Assembly: GCA_002421605.1 (NCBI GenBank) | Contig: DISJ01000001.1 | Location: 62,001 to 126,000 of the forward strand | Length of the DNA: 64,000 nucleotides | Source: Rhodobacteraceae bacterium UBA6213 | GTDB lineage: Bacteria > Pseudomonadota > Alphaproteobacteria > Rhodobacterales > Rhodobacteraceae | Direction of reading: 5' to 3' | In this document: positions 17,756 through 27,227 of the stretch, piece by piece | Layout: every line of letters starts with the position of its first letter | Position numbering within the stretch: the stretch's first letter is position 1 | Made by a program: the position numbers and the translations under genes | Notes under the pieces: model-generated | The model's database searches: none | What the model was told of the DNA's origin: nothing | What the model saw: only the letters and a program-made list of their open reading frames with translations

Positions 17756-19501
17756 TCAGCCGCGCAGCGTCTCCAGCATCAGGCGCGGCAGTTTGCGCCA
17801 AGCGGGATAGGCCACGAAGTCGGACAGAAGCCGTCCGACTTGGCGTGCGCGGCGATGGGTGATGAACCATGGCGGCTTTGGCAGCACCGAAAACCCATTG
17901 CGTAGGGCGCGCGGAAATGGTGCCCAAGGCGCCACGATCACGCTGCGCTCGGTAGCGTCAAGCATCAGGCAGTTATGCACCGCACCGATGCCCGATTGCA
18001 CATCCTGCGGGCTGTGGCCCGGAAAGCCGCCCCACGGGGTTTGGGCCAGCAGAAAGCCGATCCCGGACCATCCGTTCACCGCTATACAGCCATAGTGCAA
18101 CTGTGCGAGCAATTCATCAAACCGCGTCTGCCCGATGGCGCGGAGCGTGGCGGGGTGAATCAGGATATTGGCCCCAAGCGTGCCGTGCAGCGAGGAATTG
18201 GCCCAGTCGATTGCCGCGCTGAGAAAGCGCGCAGCATCGTCGCCGGGCAGCCGTTTAATCGCCAGCACTGGCGCGAAGGCCTCGGTCGTTTGCAGCGCGG
18301 TCGCATCGTCAGCCGCGTCAAGATCTGCCAGCACCAGCGCAGGTGCCGCACCGCGCGCCAGCCGGGTTGCCGAGGCCCCGGCCGATTGCGCAAACGCCCG
18401 CATGCGCGCCTCGGCCCCCGGATACCAGATCGGGCGCGCACCCGATTTTGCCACCACCTCGCCTAGGGCGGCCAGTAGCGGCGCGGCGCCCGCCCAGCCT
18501 TCGGGCAGTATCAGCGTCTGACAGGCGATGCAGTTGAAGCCCGAGTTTTGCAGCTTTTGTGTGGCGATATGTTCGCTCTGAAAGGCGATGTCGGCCTTTG
18601 ACCACGGCCCCGGCACCACGATTGTGGGGCAGACCGCGCCAAGCTCGCTGGTCACAGAGCGCGGGTTCTGGCGCCGCCCGGCGGCCTTGTTTGCAGCCCC
18701 TTCGGCCCCCGGCCCCCAGACGATGGCATCATATGTGGCACCCGCCCCGGTGATGTGGATGGTTTCCACCAGCGGATGCGTTGTCAGCCACGCGCCGTCG
18801 CGCTCATCGCCTTCTAGAATACGCAGAACACTGCGGCGGGTAAGCGGCTCCATCGCCTCGGCCAGCACCGGGGCAAGATCGGCCAGCACCGGATTGAGCT
18901 TCAGCGCCACCACCTGATGTTCGACCAGTAGCTTGTAAAGGCAGTCGAGCGGTGCGATCGAGGTGATGTTGCCTGCGCCCAGTACCAGCGCCAGCGCACC
19001 TTGCCGCGCCTCGGGTAGCGTGTCCCAGTTGACGGCGGCGTGGCTGGCAAGGTTTGCCTCGGTGACACCGGGCTGCATCCAGACCTCGGCCGAAATGCCG
19101 GAATACAGCACCCGGTCCCAGATATTGTGCGGCAGCACCCGCAATGCCAGCTGGCCGTTGAAAAGCCTGCGGCGGTGCAAGCCCTTCAGAAAGCTTTTGC
19201 CGGGCAGATTGCGCAGGGTTTCGGCGTAACCATCATACGCGGTAAGCAGTGCCAGCGGACCAGAAAGCCACTCTTCACCTTCAAGTGCTGAGCCGGGCGG
19301 GATCTGCTTGATCCTCGATGCTACCTCGACCCAGCGCGCGGCAAGCGGCGGCACGGCGGCGCGCAGCTCTGCCAGCACCTCCAGCATCACCTCGGCGCTG
19401 CTTTGCGCCCAAGTGCGCCGAGCCGCAGCCAACTCGCCCAGCGCCGCCTCGTAGCCATCGCGCCCGATCAGTGCGCCGTCAGCCTTGCTTGCCACCTGCA
19501 T
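17756..19501 (-). CDS. long aldehyde dehydrogenase family protein
   Basis: 581 residues, about 80-100 longer than ordinary NAD(P)-aldehyde dehydrogenases. The nucleophile region reads QNSGFNCIACQTL and the general-base region TSELGAVCPTIVVPG, so both catalytic elements seem present although both motifs deviate from the usual GQxCxA and ELGGxxP. The N-terminal ~150 residues and the basic C-terminal tail (PPWFITHRRARQVG) are not typical. Its start overlaps the 3' end of the upstream acyl-CoA ligase gene by 23 bases, so the two form one transcription unit. An ATG five codons earlier is possible. The likely role is oxidation or CoA-linked reduction of an aldehyde connected to the ligase product; that is inference. 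Confidence 0.8.
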   Translation of the reverse strand: MQVASKADGALIGRDGYEAALGELAAARRTWAQSSAEVMLEVLAELRAAVPPLAARWVEVASRIKQIPPGSALEGEEWLSGPLALLTAYDGYAETLRNLPGKSFLKGLHRRRLFNGQLALRVLPHNIWDRVLYSGISAEVWMQPGVTEANLASHAAVNWDTLPEARQGALALVLGAGNITSIAPLDCLYKLLVEHQVVALKLNPVLADLAPVLAEAMEPLTRRSVLRILEGDERDGAWLTTHPLVETIHITGAGATYDAIVWGPGAEGAANKAAGRRQNPRSVTSELGAVCPTIVVPGPWSKADIAFQSEHIATQKLQNSGFNCIACQTLILPEGWAGAAPLLAALGEVVAKSGARPIWYPGAEARMRAFAQSAGASATRLARGAAPALVLADLDAADDATALQTTEAFAPVLAIKRLPGDDAARFLSAAIDWANSSLHGTLGANILIHPATLRAIGQTRFDELLAQLHYGCIAVNGWSGIGFLLAQTPWGGFPGHSPQDVQSGIGAVHNCLMLDATERSVIVAPWAPFPRALRNGFSVLPKPPWFITHRRARQVGRLLSDFVAYPAWRKLPRLMLETLRG

Positions 19502-21146
19502 CGCTATCCACCCCATCCGCCGCTGCGAGCGGCATCAACACATCACCAAACTCTTCGCGCAGCTTGTTCTTGAGCACTTTGCCGGTGCCGCCCATCGGCA
19601 AGGATGCCACGAACACTACTTTGTCGGGCACTTGCCAATGCGGCACCTTGCCTTCGTAAAAGGCGAGCACCTCCTCTTCGGTCAACTCGCTGTCTTGCAG
19701 TTTCTGCACAATCACGACCGGGCGTTCATCCCATTTCGGGTGCCGCGCGGCGATTGCGGCGGCGTTGACCACCTGCGGGTGGCCGATGGCGATATTTTCT
19801 AGCTCGACCGTCGAAATCCACTCGCCGCCGGACTTGATGATGTCTTTCGAGCGGTCGCGGATAATCATGTAGCCATCGGCATCGAGTGTCGCGACATCGC
19901 CGGTGTCAAACCAGCCATCGACCGTCAACGCGGTGTGACCGGCTTTGAAGTAGCTGTCCACAATCCAGTGGCCACGAATCTGCAACTCGCCCTGCACCTC
20001 CCCGTCATTGGGCAGAACATGGCCCTGCGCATCGACGATGCGCAGCTCTACGCCAAACGGCGGACGGCCCTGCCCCAGCCGGATCTTTGCCTTTTCGTCG
20101 TCGCCAAGTGATTGATGTTTTTGCAATAACTGGTTCAACGTGCCGAGCGGGCTGGTTTCGGTCATGCCCCAGGCGTGGATCAGTTCGACCCCGTATTTGT
20201 CGCGGAATGCAGCGATCATCGAGGGCGGCAGCGCCGAACCGCCAACCACCGTGCGCTTCAGGCTTGGCGCTTTTGAACCCGAGGCTTCCAGTGCAGCCAA
20301 TAGCCCCATCCAGATCGTCGGCACGCCCAGCGCCAGCGTCACCGCTTCGCCTTCGATCAACTTGACTAGGCTTGCACCATCCAACCCTGGCCCCGGCAGC
20401 ACCAGTTTGCACCCGACCGTTGGGGCGATGTAGGGCACACCCCAAGCGTTGACATGGAACATCGGCACCACCGGCATCACCGTGTCGGCGGCGCGAAGTG
20501 CCAATCCGTCGGGCTGGTTGCCCCCCAGCGAATGCAGAACGGTCGAGCGGTGGGTATACAGCACGCCCTTGGGGTGGCCCGTGGTGCCCGAGGTGTAGCA
20601 AAGCGATGACGGCGCGGTTTCGGCAAGTTCTGGCCAGCGATAGCTTGCATCGCCCGCCGCTATGAATTCGTCGTAAAACAGCAGTCCCGGCACCAATGCT
20701 GCGGCTTCTTCGTCGCGCGGACCCATCAGCACTACGGCGCGCAGGGTTTTCAGATGCGCGCCCAGTTTTGCGGCGATCGGCAAGAAGGTGCGGTCAATGA
20801 ACAGCACCTGATCTTCTGCGTGGTTGATCACATAGACCAGCTGCTCGGGCGCAAGGCGTGGGTTGATCGTGTGGCACACCAGCCCCGCGCCAGCGACGCC
20901 GAAATATATCTCGAGGTGGCGGCGGTTGTTCCACGCAATAGTGGCGCAGCGCTCGCCCTGATGCAAACCCATATCGGTCAACACCGACGCAAGGCGGCGT
21001 GCGTTGGCTGCAACCTCGCGCCAGTTAGAGCGTTCGATACCGCCCTCGGTGGCCACCGAGACAACTTCGGTCGCGCCATGATAACGGTTTGCGTGTTCGA
21101 TCAATGCACTAATCAGCAGCGGTTGCTGCATCATCCGTCCCAACAT
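19479..21146 (-). CDS. acyl-CoA ligase, DmdB-like (3-methylmercaptopropionyl-CoA / fatty-acyl-CoA ligase)
   Basis: 555 residues of the AMP-forming synthetase superfamily. The P-loop is YTSGTTGHPKGVLYTHRS; GWFDTGDVATLDADGY and RSKDIIKSGGEWIS are the hinge and A8 motifs; the C-terminal catalytic lysine is in GGTGKVLKNKLRE. The N-terminus (MLGRMMQQPLLISALIEHA, and IAWNNRRHLEIYFG) closely matches what I remember of roseobacter DmdB enzymes, which activate 3-methylmercaptopropionate in DMSP demethylation and also accept short and medium fatty acids. The ATG has GGGAGG eight bases upstream. DmdC or DmdD are not nearby, so the physiological substrate is uncertain. Confidence 0.85.
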   Translation of the reverse strand: MLGRMMQQPLLISALIEHANRYHGATEVVSVATEGGIERSNWREVAANARRLASVLTDMGLHQGERCATIAWNNRRHLEIYFGVAGAGLVCHTINPRLAPEQLVYVINHAEDQVLFIDRTFLPIAAKLGAHLKTLRAVVLMGPRDEEAAALVPGLLFYDEFIAAGDASYRWPELAETAPSSLCYTSGTTGHPKGVLYTHRSTVLHSLGGNQPDGLALRAADTVMPVVPMFHVNAWGVPYIAPTVGCKLVLPGPGLDGASLVKLIEGEAVTLALGVPTIWMGLLAALEASGSKAPSLKRTVVGGSALPPSMIAAFRDKYGVELIHAWGMTETSPLGTLNQLLQKHQSLGDDEKAKIRLGQGRPPFGVELRIVDAQGHVLPNDGEVQGELQIRGHWIVDSYFKAGHTALTVDGWFDTGDVATLDADGYMIIRDRSKDIIKSGGEWISTVELENIAIGHPQVVNAAAIAARHPKWDERPVVIVQKLQDSELTEEEVLAFYEGKVPHWQVPDKVVFVASLPMGGTGKVLKNKLREEFGDVLMPLAAADGVDSDAGGKQG

Positions 21147-21282
21147 TCAATATTCCTCCCCGGCGCGTTCGAAACCGCTGACGCCGGACTTGCGGCGCTA
21201 GCGCGAATGTGGCGCGCGCGTCCTGGCGCGTCCATGGCGAAACCGCCCTTGCGCGGCGGTCGCGACGTAAGGTCAAATTCGC

Positions 21283-22221
21283 TCAGACCAGCACTGTTCG
21301 ACAGCATCGCAGCAAAAGCCCGATGTAGCGGTTGCCGCCCAGAAACGCGGTATGTGCAAACCAGAGCTTCATCGGCTCTACCTCGTGCAGAACCAACATC
21401 CGCACCGCCGGATCGGCGGGATCGACGCTCCACTCGGGCACCACTCCATAGCCAAGCCCCGCTTCGATCAACCGCGTTACCGAGGTAGAGCCCGAAGCCG
21501 AGGTGGCGATATGCGGCATGAAACCCATGCGCTGGTTCAGATAATCAAGCGCGCGCTGGCGCACCGCTTGCCCCGCCTCGTAGGTTACGAACGGTCGCTC
21601 GCGGAATGGCTGCAATGCTTCGCCAAGCGGTCTGTTGCCGGTCTCCGGCAAATCCCACGCGGCGGGCCAGACCAGCGCCAGTCTGTAAGAGCCAAGCATT
21701 TGCTGCGTAATCGCGGGGTGCGAAAAACTGCGCTCGCTAACCGCCGCATCCAGCGCACCATCCATCATCATCTTTTCCAGCGTGGTGTCACGTTCAAAGA
21801 ACGCCAATTCGATTTCTGGCGCCTCGCGGCGGAATTCGGCAAGGATACCGGGGAAAAAATGGTGAAACAGCGCCTGCGGCACGCCGACACGCAAAACCGA
21901 ATGGACATCGTGCAGCAGCACCGAAATCCGCGACAGGATGGTTTCCAGTTCATCGCCAAGCGAGGCGTGCAGCGCCCTGCCCTGCGGTGTCAGCGTGACC
22001 CTGCGCGAGCCCTTCTCGGCCTCGATCAGCCGCGCGCCATAAAGCTGTTCTAGCCTGCGCACATGGTTGGCGGCGGATTGATAGGAAATGTTCAACTCGC
22101 GCGAGGCCGCCGAGAACGAACCGGTGCGCGCAACCAGATGAAAGGTCTGCAACAGCGAGATATCGACCTTGGCAGCGCGCTCGCCCCCTTGCCCGCCGTT
22201 TTTGCCAACGCGTTCTGCCAC
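21283..22221 (-). CDS. LysR-type transcriptional regulator
   Basis: 312 residues. The winged helix-turn-helix spans about 20-80: VDISLLQTFHLVARTGSFS, AASRELNISYQSAANHVRRLE, then the wing VTLTPQGRAL. A periplasmic-binding-like effector domain follows (LRVGVPQALFHHFFPGIL onward). I start at a GTG preceded by GGGGTGGGGTA; earlier in-frame starts add about 58 residues without family similarity. The gene is between the ligase operon and the lysine/saccharopine-dehydrogenase-like gene, all on the minus strand, so it could control either. Effector unknown. Confidence 0.88.
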   Translation of the reverse strand: MAERVGKNGGQGGERAAKVDISLLQTFHLVARTGSFSAASRELNISYQSAANHVRRLEQLYGARLIEAEKGSRRVTLTPQGRALHASLGDELETILSRISVLLHDVHSVLRVGVPQALFHHFFPGILAEFRREAPEIELAFFERDTTLEKMMMDGALDAAVSERSFSHPAITQQMLGSYRLALVWPAAWDLPETGNRPLGEALQPFRERPFVTYEAGQAVRQRALDYLNQRMGFMPHIATSASGSTSVTRLIEAGLGYGVVPEWSVDPADPAVRMLVLHEVEPMKLWFAHTAFLGGNRYIGLLLRCCRTVLV

Positions 22222-22315
22222 TACCCCACCCCATATGTCATCGTGCAACGCCGCAATTCGTGCCCGCACAAATGACACGGCTTGCCCGCCGTTCTGGCAC
22301 CACGCCCCCGACCCC

Positions 22316-23425
22316 TCAGGCCGGAAGTGCTGTCGTACGGGCGGGGTCGAGCGTGGCAAAGAAATGGCTTTGGCGCAAGCTTGCAGGGCCAATGTCACCC
22401 GGCGCGATCAGCCCGGCGCGGGGCGGCGTGGCGGTGCAGATCAGATCGACCATCGCGCAGGTATGCGCTGCTGTGGCGGTGGCCGAGGCGCTTGCCGGTG
22501 CGCCCGCTTCATCGGGGGCCGCGCGCAGTTCCTGCCGGGTCCAGACCTCGGGCGCGCCGGGGCTTGCGCATTGGCGAATGGCAATCAGCACCCGATCATC
22601 GGCGGTTTCGGGCAGCGCCGTGGTCAACAGCGCGCGCAATTGGTAAAGGCGCGCAGAAAGCCCAAGATCGTCAAGCAAGAACTGCATGTAATCAAGATGC
22701 CCCGGATACCGCAGGGTCTTGAACACCAGTGCCCCCACTTTGCCCGCGTGCCGGCGCGCCAGCGCATCAAGGCTGCCCGATGTCGCGAACGCCTCAAAGG
22801 TGGCGCCGCCAAGGGTCACGGTTTCTGCAAGGGTCAGCGGCGCAATTTCGGCCAGTTGCCCCTGCTCAACCACAAGGCAAGGGTTGGTATATTCATCCAA
22901 TAACCCGTCGATGCCCCAGATATTGGCATAGCCAAGGCGATTTTCGCGCCTCGCGGGTAGCACGCCCACAAACACCGTGGTTTCGGATTTGGGCGCAGAC
23001 TTGGCCAGAAGTTCGGCAGCCAGTGCCGTCACATAGCCCGGTGCCAGCCCGCAGCCCGGCGCCAGGCACAAGCTGCCCGCAATCCCCGCCAGCGCCGCTA
23101 CTTGCGCAGCGCCCCCGGTATCTTCCAGAATATCGAGGTAATGACAGCCACATTCCAGCGCCGCGCGCGCTACCTCGGCAGGTGCCATCGTCGCGTCGGT
23201 CAGCACCACGGCGCGCATACCATGCAGCAGCGTGTAAAGCTCGTCGCGCAGGCCAGCACCTCCGAACGGCACTGTTGCCAGCCCAGAGGCCGCTGCAAGC
23301 GCCAGCGCATCGGCATCGCGCGAACTTAGCCGTGGTGCAAAACGCGCATCGGACGCCAGCATCCGCGCGATGCGCCGCCCCATCCGCCCGGCGCCCAGCA
23401 CCAGAACCGGAATCTTGCCGCTCAT
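22316..23425 (-). CDS. saccharopine dehydrogenase / lysine 6-dehydrogenase-like protein
   Basis: 369 residues. The Rossmann motif VLVLGAGRMGRRIARML opens the protein, followed by ATVPFGGAGL and CHYLDILEDTG, and CLAPGCGLAPGYVTALAAEL marks the catalytic-domain junction typical of the saccharopine dehydrogenase / Lys9 superfamily. The size fits lysine 6-dehydrogenase, which oxidises the epsilon carbon of lysine to allysine with NAD+, as well as other family members. It directly follows the ABC ATPase gene (9 bases) in the amino acid transporter operon, so it probably acts on the imported compound or a product of it. Exact substrate unproven. Confidence 0.75.
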   Translation of the reverse strand: MSGKIPVLVLGAGRMGRRIARMLASDARFAPRLSSRDADALALAAASGLATVPFGGAGLRDELYTLLHGMRAVVLTDATMAPAEVARAALECGCHYLDILEDTGGAAQVAALAGIAGSLCLAPGCGLAPGYVTALAAELLAKSAPKSETTVFVGVLPARRENRLGYANIWGIDGLLDEYTNPCLVVEQGQLAEIAPLTLAETVTLGGATFEAFATSGSLDALARRHAGKVGALVFKTLRYPGHLDYMQFLLDDLGLSARLYQLRALLTTALPETADDRVLIAIRQCASPGAPEVWTRQELRAAPDEAGAPASASATATAAHTCAMVDLICTATPPRAGLIAPGDIGPASLRQSHFFATLDPARTTALPA

Positions 23426-23434
23426 GCCCGCGCC

Positions 23435-24193
23435 TCAGGCGTGGAAACGCGCAAGAAATGCCCTGAGCCGCTCGGACTCGGGTTTGCGCAGAATATCCTC
23501 GGCGCTTCCTTGCTCGGCAATTCGTCCGCCTTCCATGAACAGCACACGGCTCGCCACATCGGCGGCAAAGCCCATCTCGTGGGTGACCAATACCATCGTC
23601 ATGCCGGTATCGGCAAGGCGGCGGATCACCGCCAGAACCTCGCCCACCAGTTCTGGGTCAAGTGCCGATGTCACCTCATCCAGCAGCAACACCTCGGGGC
23701 GCATTGCCAGCGCACGGGCAATCGCCACGCGTTGTTTCTGACCACCCGACAGATGCGCAGGATAGGCGCGCGCCTTGTCGGCCAGCCCGACCTGCCCCAG
23801 TAAATCCATCGCCCGCGCCTCGACCTCGCCGCGCGGCTCGCCAAGCACCTTGATCGGACCGGCGGTCACGTTTGCAAGCACTGTAAGGTGCGGAAAGAGG
23901 TTGAAGTGCTGAAACACCATGCCAACTTTGCGGCGCAACTCGCCCGTACCGATTGCCTCGCCACGACCGCGAAACCGGGGGCTGACCTCGCGGCCCTTGA
24001 AGCGGATCGTGCCGCTGCTCGGCACCTCCATCATGTTAAGACAGCGGATCAGCGTCGATTTCCCCGACCCGGAGGGCCCGATCACCCCAAGCACTTCGCC
24101 CGGCATCAGGTCGAGGTCGATACCCCTGAGCACCTCGAGCTTGCCAAAGCTTTTGCCGAGGCCCGTTACCGAAATCACTGCGGAATTGGTCAT
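23435..24193 (-). CDS. polar amino acid ABC transporter, ATP-binding protein
   Basis: 252 residues, normal for GlnQ/HisP-type ATPases. Walker [11 protein letters not shown]-loop FQHFNLFPH, signature LSGGQKQR, Walker [12 protein letters not shown] and the H-loop LVTHEM are all intact. The ATG with GGGGGCGAA upstream was chosen; an upstream ATG adds 14 residues that overlap the permease end. It energises import by the neighbouring permease and binding protein. Third gene of the operon, 13 bases after the permease gene. Confidence 0.93.
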   Translation of the reverse strand: MTNSAVISVTGLGKSFGKLEVLRGIDLDLMPGEVLGVIGPSGSGKSTLIRCLNMMEVPSSGTIRFKGREVSPRFRGRGEAIGTGELRRKVGMVFQHFNLFPHLTVLANVTAGPIKVLGEPRGEVEARAMDLLGQVGLADKARAYPAHLSGGQKQRVAIARALAMRPEVLLLDEVTSALDPELVGEVLAVIRRLADTGMTMVLVTHEMGFAADVASRVLFMEGGRIAEQGSAEDILRKPESERLRAFLARFHA

Positions 24194-24206
24194 TTCGCCC
24201 CCTGCA

Positions 24207-24872
24207 TCAGTCGCTGCGCCGCATGCGGCGCTCAAAATGGTCCGCCACCTGCGTCAGCGGGAACAGCATGGCAAAGTAAAGCACGGCGGCTAGGCTATAG
24301 GCTTCCAGCGGACGGTAGGTTTCAGATGTCACGACCGAAGTCATGTAGGTCAGTTCCGCAATCGAGATCGCGTAAAGCAGCGACGTGTTTTTAAGCTGGA
24401 TCACCGACTGATTGATGAAGGCGGGCAGCATGTTCTTGACCGCTTGCGGCAGGATGACGTAGCGCATTGATTGCAGCCCCGACATGCCGATTGCCGCCGA
24501 TGCCTCGCGCTGGCCCTTGTCGATCGCCAGAATACCGCCACGGAAGATTTCGGCATAGAACGACCCGACATACAGCGACAGCGTCAGCAGCCCCGCCGTG
24601 GCGTTGGAAATGCTGATGCCCAACAGCATCGGCAGCGCGTAATAGGCCCAGAGAATCTGCACCAAAAGCGGCGTGCAACGAAACAACTCTTGATACGAGC
24701 GCGAGATCAGCCGCAACCACCAAAACCGCGAAATTCGCGCATAGCACGAGGCCGCCCCGACAACGACGCCAATTGCGATCGAGCCGACCGTATAAAGAAA
24801 CGTGGTCCAGACCCCCCAAACCAGCAAGTCAAACGACTGCATGACCGTGTAGAAATCCCAGTGGTAGGTCAT
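24207..24872 (-). CDS. polar amino acid ABC transporter, permease
   Basis: 221 residues with five membrane helices, standard for the HisMQ/GlnP family. The EAA loop reads [23 protein letters not shown], preceded by [20 protein letters not shown], the family's conserved second-helix region. A single permease gene implies a homodimeric channel. The start is the ATG with AGGAG nine bases upstream; a longer reading would begin inside the binding-protein gene. A GC hairpin lies between it and the upstream gene. Confidence 0.93.
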   Translation of the reverse strand: MTYHWDFYTVMQSFDLLVWGVWTTFLYTVGSIAIGVVVGAASCYARISRFWWLRLISRSYQELFRCTPLLVQILWAYYALPMLLGISISNATAGLLTLSLYVGSFYAEIFRGGILAIDKGQREASAAIGMSGLQSMRYVILPQAVKNMLPAFINQSVIQLKNTSLLYAISIAELTYMTSVVTSETYRPLEAYSLAAVLYFAMLFPLTQVADHFERRMRRSD

Positions 24873-24907
24873 CGGGCAGTGCTCCTGCAGGCGCGGGGGT
24901 TGGAAAG

Positions 24908-24927
24908 GCGGGCCCCGAAAGGCCCGC
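24908..24927 (-). terminator. intergenic hairpin after the solute-binding protein gene
   Basis: Perfect seven-base arms GCGGGCC / GGCCCGC around a six-base loop (CCGAAA), nine bases after the binding-protein stop and before the permease start. No T tract follows, so it more likely stabilises the 5' message or gives partial termination. Confidence 0.5.
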
Positions 24928-24936
24928 TGAGGTGAC

Positions 24937-25776
24937 TTAGCCGTTGATATCAAAGCCTAGCGGCAGATCTTCGAGCGTAATGCCAAAAGGCGCAAGCCCC
25001 ATCAGGATCCAGGTCTGGTTGTTGCCTACACGGCGGTTGTAGTCGGCCCATGCCGACACAAAGCTTTTCCAGACTTCGTCCGTGGCATAGTTCATGCCGA
25101 TCACCGAGGGCGACGACAAGATCGGGGTGGGCACATAGACCGCACCGATGCCCGGGTTTTTCTTGCTCATCACCATCGAGTTGAACACCGTGTTGATGAT
25201 CGCATCGGCTTTGCCGGTCTGCACCGCCAGTACCGCTTCGTCGCGGGTCTTGAAGCGCAGGATGTTGGCTTTTGGCAGATAGGCCTTGGTGATCTGGTCC
25301 TGCGACGAGCCGAGGTCCACCGCGATGGTGTATTTCGGGTCGTTCAGTTCCGCCCAACTCATCGCCGCAAGCTCGGGCTTTGGTGAGATGATCGTGAAAG
25401 CATTATAGTAGGTCGGGGCCGAAAAGTTGACCGCAAGCGCGCGGGTCGGCAGTGCCGTCAGCGCGAAGGCAAGGTCAACCTTGTCAGACTGCACATCGAG
25501 GATCGAGTTGGCCCAGCTCGACTCGACGACTTCAAGATCGACGCCAAGAACCTGCGCCATGTCCTTGCCCATTTCCACCACAAAGCCGCGCCATTCGCCG
25601 GTGCGCGGGTCTTTGCTGAAATAGGGGTCTTCGTTAAGAATGCCCGCAATGCGCAGCGTGCCGCGCGCGCGGATTTCATCGACTTTACTGGTCTGTGCCT
25701 GAGCGGCGGTGACAGCGGTGCTCATCGCCAAAGCGGCGGCGGCAACCCCTACCATCACACGTTTGAAAAAGGACAT
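24937..25776 (-). CDS. amino acid ABC transporter, periplasmic binding protein (family 3)
   Basis: 279 residues. A Sec signal peptide (about 1-27, cleavage near AAQA-QT) is followed by a family-3 solute-binding domain: RARGTLRIAGILNEDPYFS, GEWRGFVVEMGKDMAQVLGVDLEVV, then ALTALPTRALAVNFSAPTY. The ligand contact that is often Arg is hard to place, so the ligand class (polar or basic amino acid, opine) cannot be read directly. The ATG has GGGGAG six bases upstream. First gene of an operon divergent from the oxidase operon, which suggests that the imported ligand is the oxidase substrate. Confidence 0.9.
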   Translation of the reverse strand: MSFFKRVMVGVAAAALAMSTAVTAAQAQTSKVDEIRARGTLRIAGILNEDPYFSKDPRTGEWRGFVVEMGKDMAQVLGVDLEVVESSWANSILDVQSDKVDLAFALTALPTRALAVNFSAPTYYNAFTIISPKPELAAMSWAELNDPKYTIAVDLGSSQDQITKAYLPKANILRFKTRDEAVLAVQTGKADAIINTVFNSMVMSKKNPGIGAVYVPTPILSSPSVIGMNYATDEVWKSFVSAWADYNRRVGNNQTWILMGLAPFGITLEDLPLGFDING

Positions 25777-26066
25777 CGGATACTCCCCGTGTTGCTGCGG
25801 CTGTTGCCGCGAAAACTCTGATGCGCCGACCTTCTGGTTTCGGGCCGGTTGCCATCAGACCACCCGCTTTCCGGCTTTCGATCAATACAAGATTGATGGG
25901 GTAATATACAATTCCCCTTATATCTCGAAGCATCGAGAACTAATTAAACCGGCAATACGATAGCATCTTGCAAAATTTGTTGTAACTCTGGTGCCGCATT
26001 TTGCATCGCGCAAGCCCTTTGGCGCGGCTAGCTTTGACCCAACGCAACCCTAGGGTGGAGTTTTTC
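25777..26066. promoter_or_regulatory. divergent promoter region with three consecutive dyads
   Basis: 290 AT-rich bases between the transporter and oxidase operons. Three inverted repeats stand in a row: ATCAAT-N5-ATTGAT at 25881-25897, GGGG-N12-CCCC at 25898-25917, and TCTCGA-AGCA-TCGAGA at 25923-25938. These are plausible regulator sites, perhaps for the LysR protein encoded at 21283-22221. The assignment is inference. Confidence 0.55.
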
Positions 26067-27227
26067 GTGGCCAAGGCAACTGACCATGACGTGCTGATTG
26101 CCGGGGCGGGAATCGTGGGTGCCTCGATCGCTTGGCATCTGGCCGAGGCCGGGTTGCGCGTCGCGGTGGCCGATGCCGTGGGGCCTGCCGCGGCAGCATC
26201 AGGCGCGTCGGACGGCGCGGTTTCAGTTGCCTCGAAAAAACCCGGCGTGATGGCGCGTCTTGCGACCGGCTCGCTGCTTTATACGCGCGATCTGGCGGCA
26301 CGCGGGCTATTGGCTACGGCCTTTGCCGCGCGCCCTTCGTATGTTTTTGGCACAGGTGCTGCGGAAATGGGCGCGATCGATGCGCTGATTGCCAAACTTG
26401 CCGAATTGGCCGGGCCGGTGCGCGTTCTTGCAGATGGCGGTGCGGGGCTTTTGCCCGGTGCCGGGCCGGGGGTCGAGCGGCTTCTGGCGCTGTCGGGTGA
26501 AGGGCATATGCCTGGGCACAAGGCGGTGCGCGCTTATCTTGCCCATCCGCGCATCACCCGGCTTTGGCCCGCAGCACTTGCAGGCTACGAGGTCGATGAC
26601 GGCGGGGTAACGGTCGATCTGGGCACCCAGCGGCTGCGCGCAGGCATTCTGATCGGCGCACTTGGCGCATCAACGCCCGAGATATTTCCCGGTCTGCCCG
26701 TCTTGCCACGCGCCGGTCAGTTGCTGGTGACAGATGCCGGGCCGCGTGGAGCCCTGCCCGGCGCACTAACCGCTGCTGCATACCTTTTGGCAAAAACCGA
26801 TGGTCCGGGGCACGAGGTGCTGCCGCCGGTGGTGATCGACCCGCTGGCAACCGGGCAATTTCTGATAGGTTCCTCGCGCGAGGATCACGCCGATACCTCA
26901 CGCGTCGATTTTGTGACGTTGCGTCGCCTGTTGGGTCGCTCTGCCAGCGCTTTTCCCGCGCTGGCCGAACGGCGGGTGATCCGCGCCTTTGCAGGCATCC
27001 GCGCGGCGGTGCCTGACGGGCTGCCAATTGTCGGGCCGATGCCGGGCATGGCGCGCGTGATCCTTGCCACGGGCTTTGAGGGCGACGGTATCTGCCTTTC
27101 GGCACTGATCGGGCGCGAGGTCGCAGCGATGGCGCGTGGCGAAGGCCCGGGGCCAGACTGGGCCGCCGACTTTGCGGCACTTTCACCCGCGCGGTTTAGC
27201 GCGGCGCAACCGGGGCGTGTGGCATGA
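26067..27227 (+). CDS. DadA/HcnC-like FAD-dependent amino acid or opine oxidase subunit
   Basis: 386 residues. The FAD-binding loop VLIAGAGIVGASIAWHLAE (from about residue 9) and the C-terminal DGLPIVGPMPGMARVILATGFEGDGI are hallmarks of the DAO/DadA fold. With the next two genes it matches the three-subunit layout of HcnABC and of octopine/nopaline or D-hydroxyproline dehydrogenases, where this subunit oxidises the C-N bond. The start is a GTG with TGGAG six bases upstream; the alternative ATG at 26001 adds 22 unrelated residues. Its stop overlaps the next start (ATGA). Confidence 0.82.
   Translation: MAKATDHDVLIAGAGIVGASIAWHLAEAGLRVAVADAVGPAAAASGASDGAVSVASKKPGVMARLATGSLLYTRDLAARGLLATAFAARPSYVFGTGAAEMGAIDALIAKLAELAGPVRVLADGGAGLLPGAGPGVERLLALSGEGHMPGHKAVRAYLAHPRITRLWPAALAGYEVDDGGVTVDLGTQRLRAGILIGALGASTPEIFPGLPVLPRAGQLLVTDAGPRGALPGALTAAAYLLAKTDGPGHEVLPPVVIDPLATGQFLIGSSREDHADTSRVDFVTLRRLLGRSASAFPALAERRVIRAFAGIRAAVPDGLPIVGPMPGMARVILATGFEGDGICLSALIGREVAAMARGEGPGPDWAADFAALSPARFSAAQPGRVA

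Noticed and set aside
23435..25776. Amino acid transporter read as part of a glutamine or histidine system by name
   Set aside because: The binding-protein ligand cannot be derived from visible residues, and the context points to the oxidase substrate instead.
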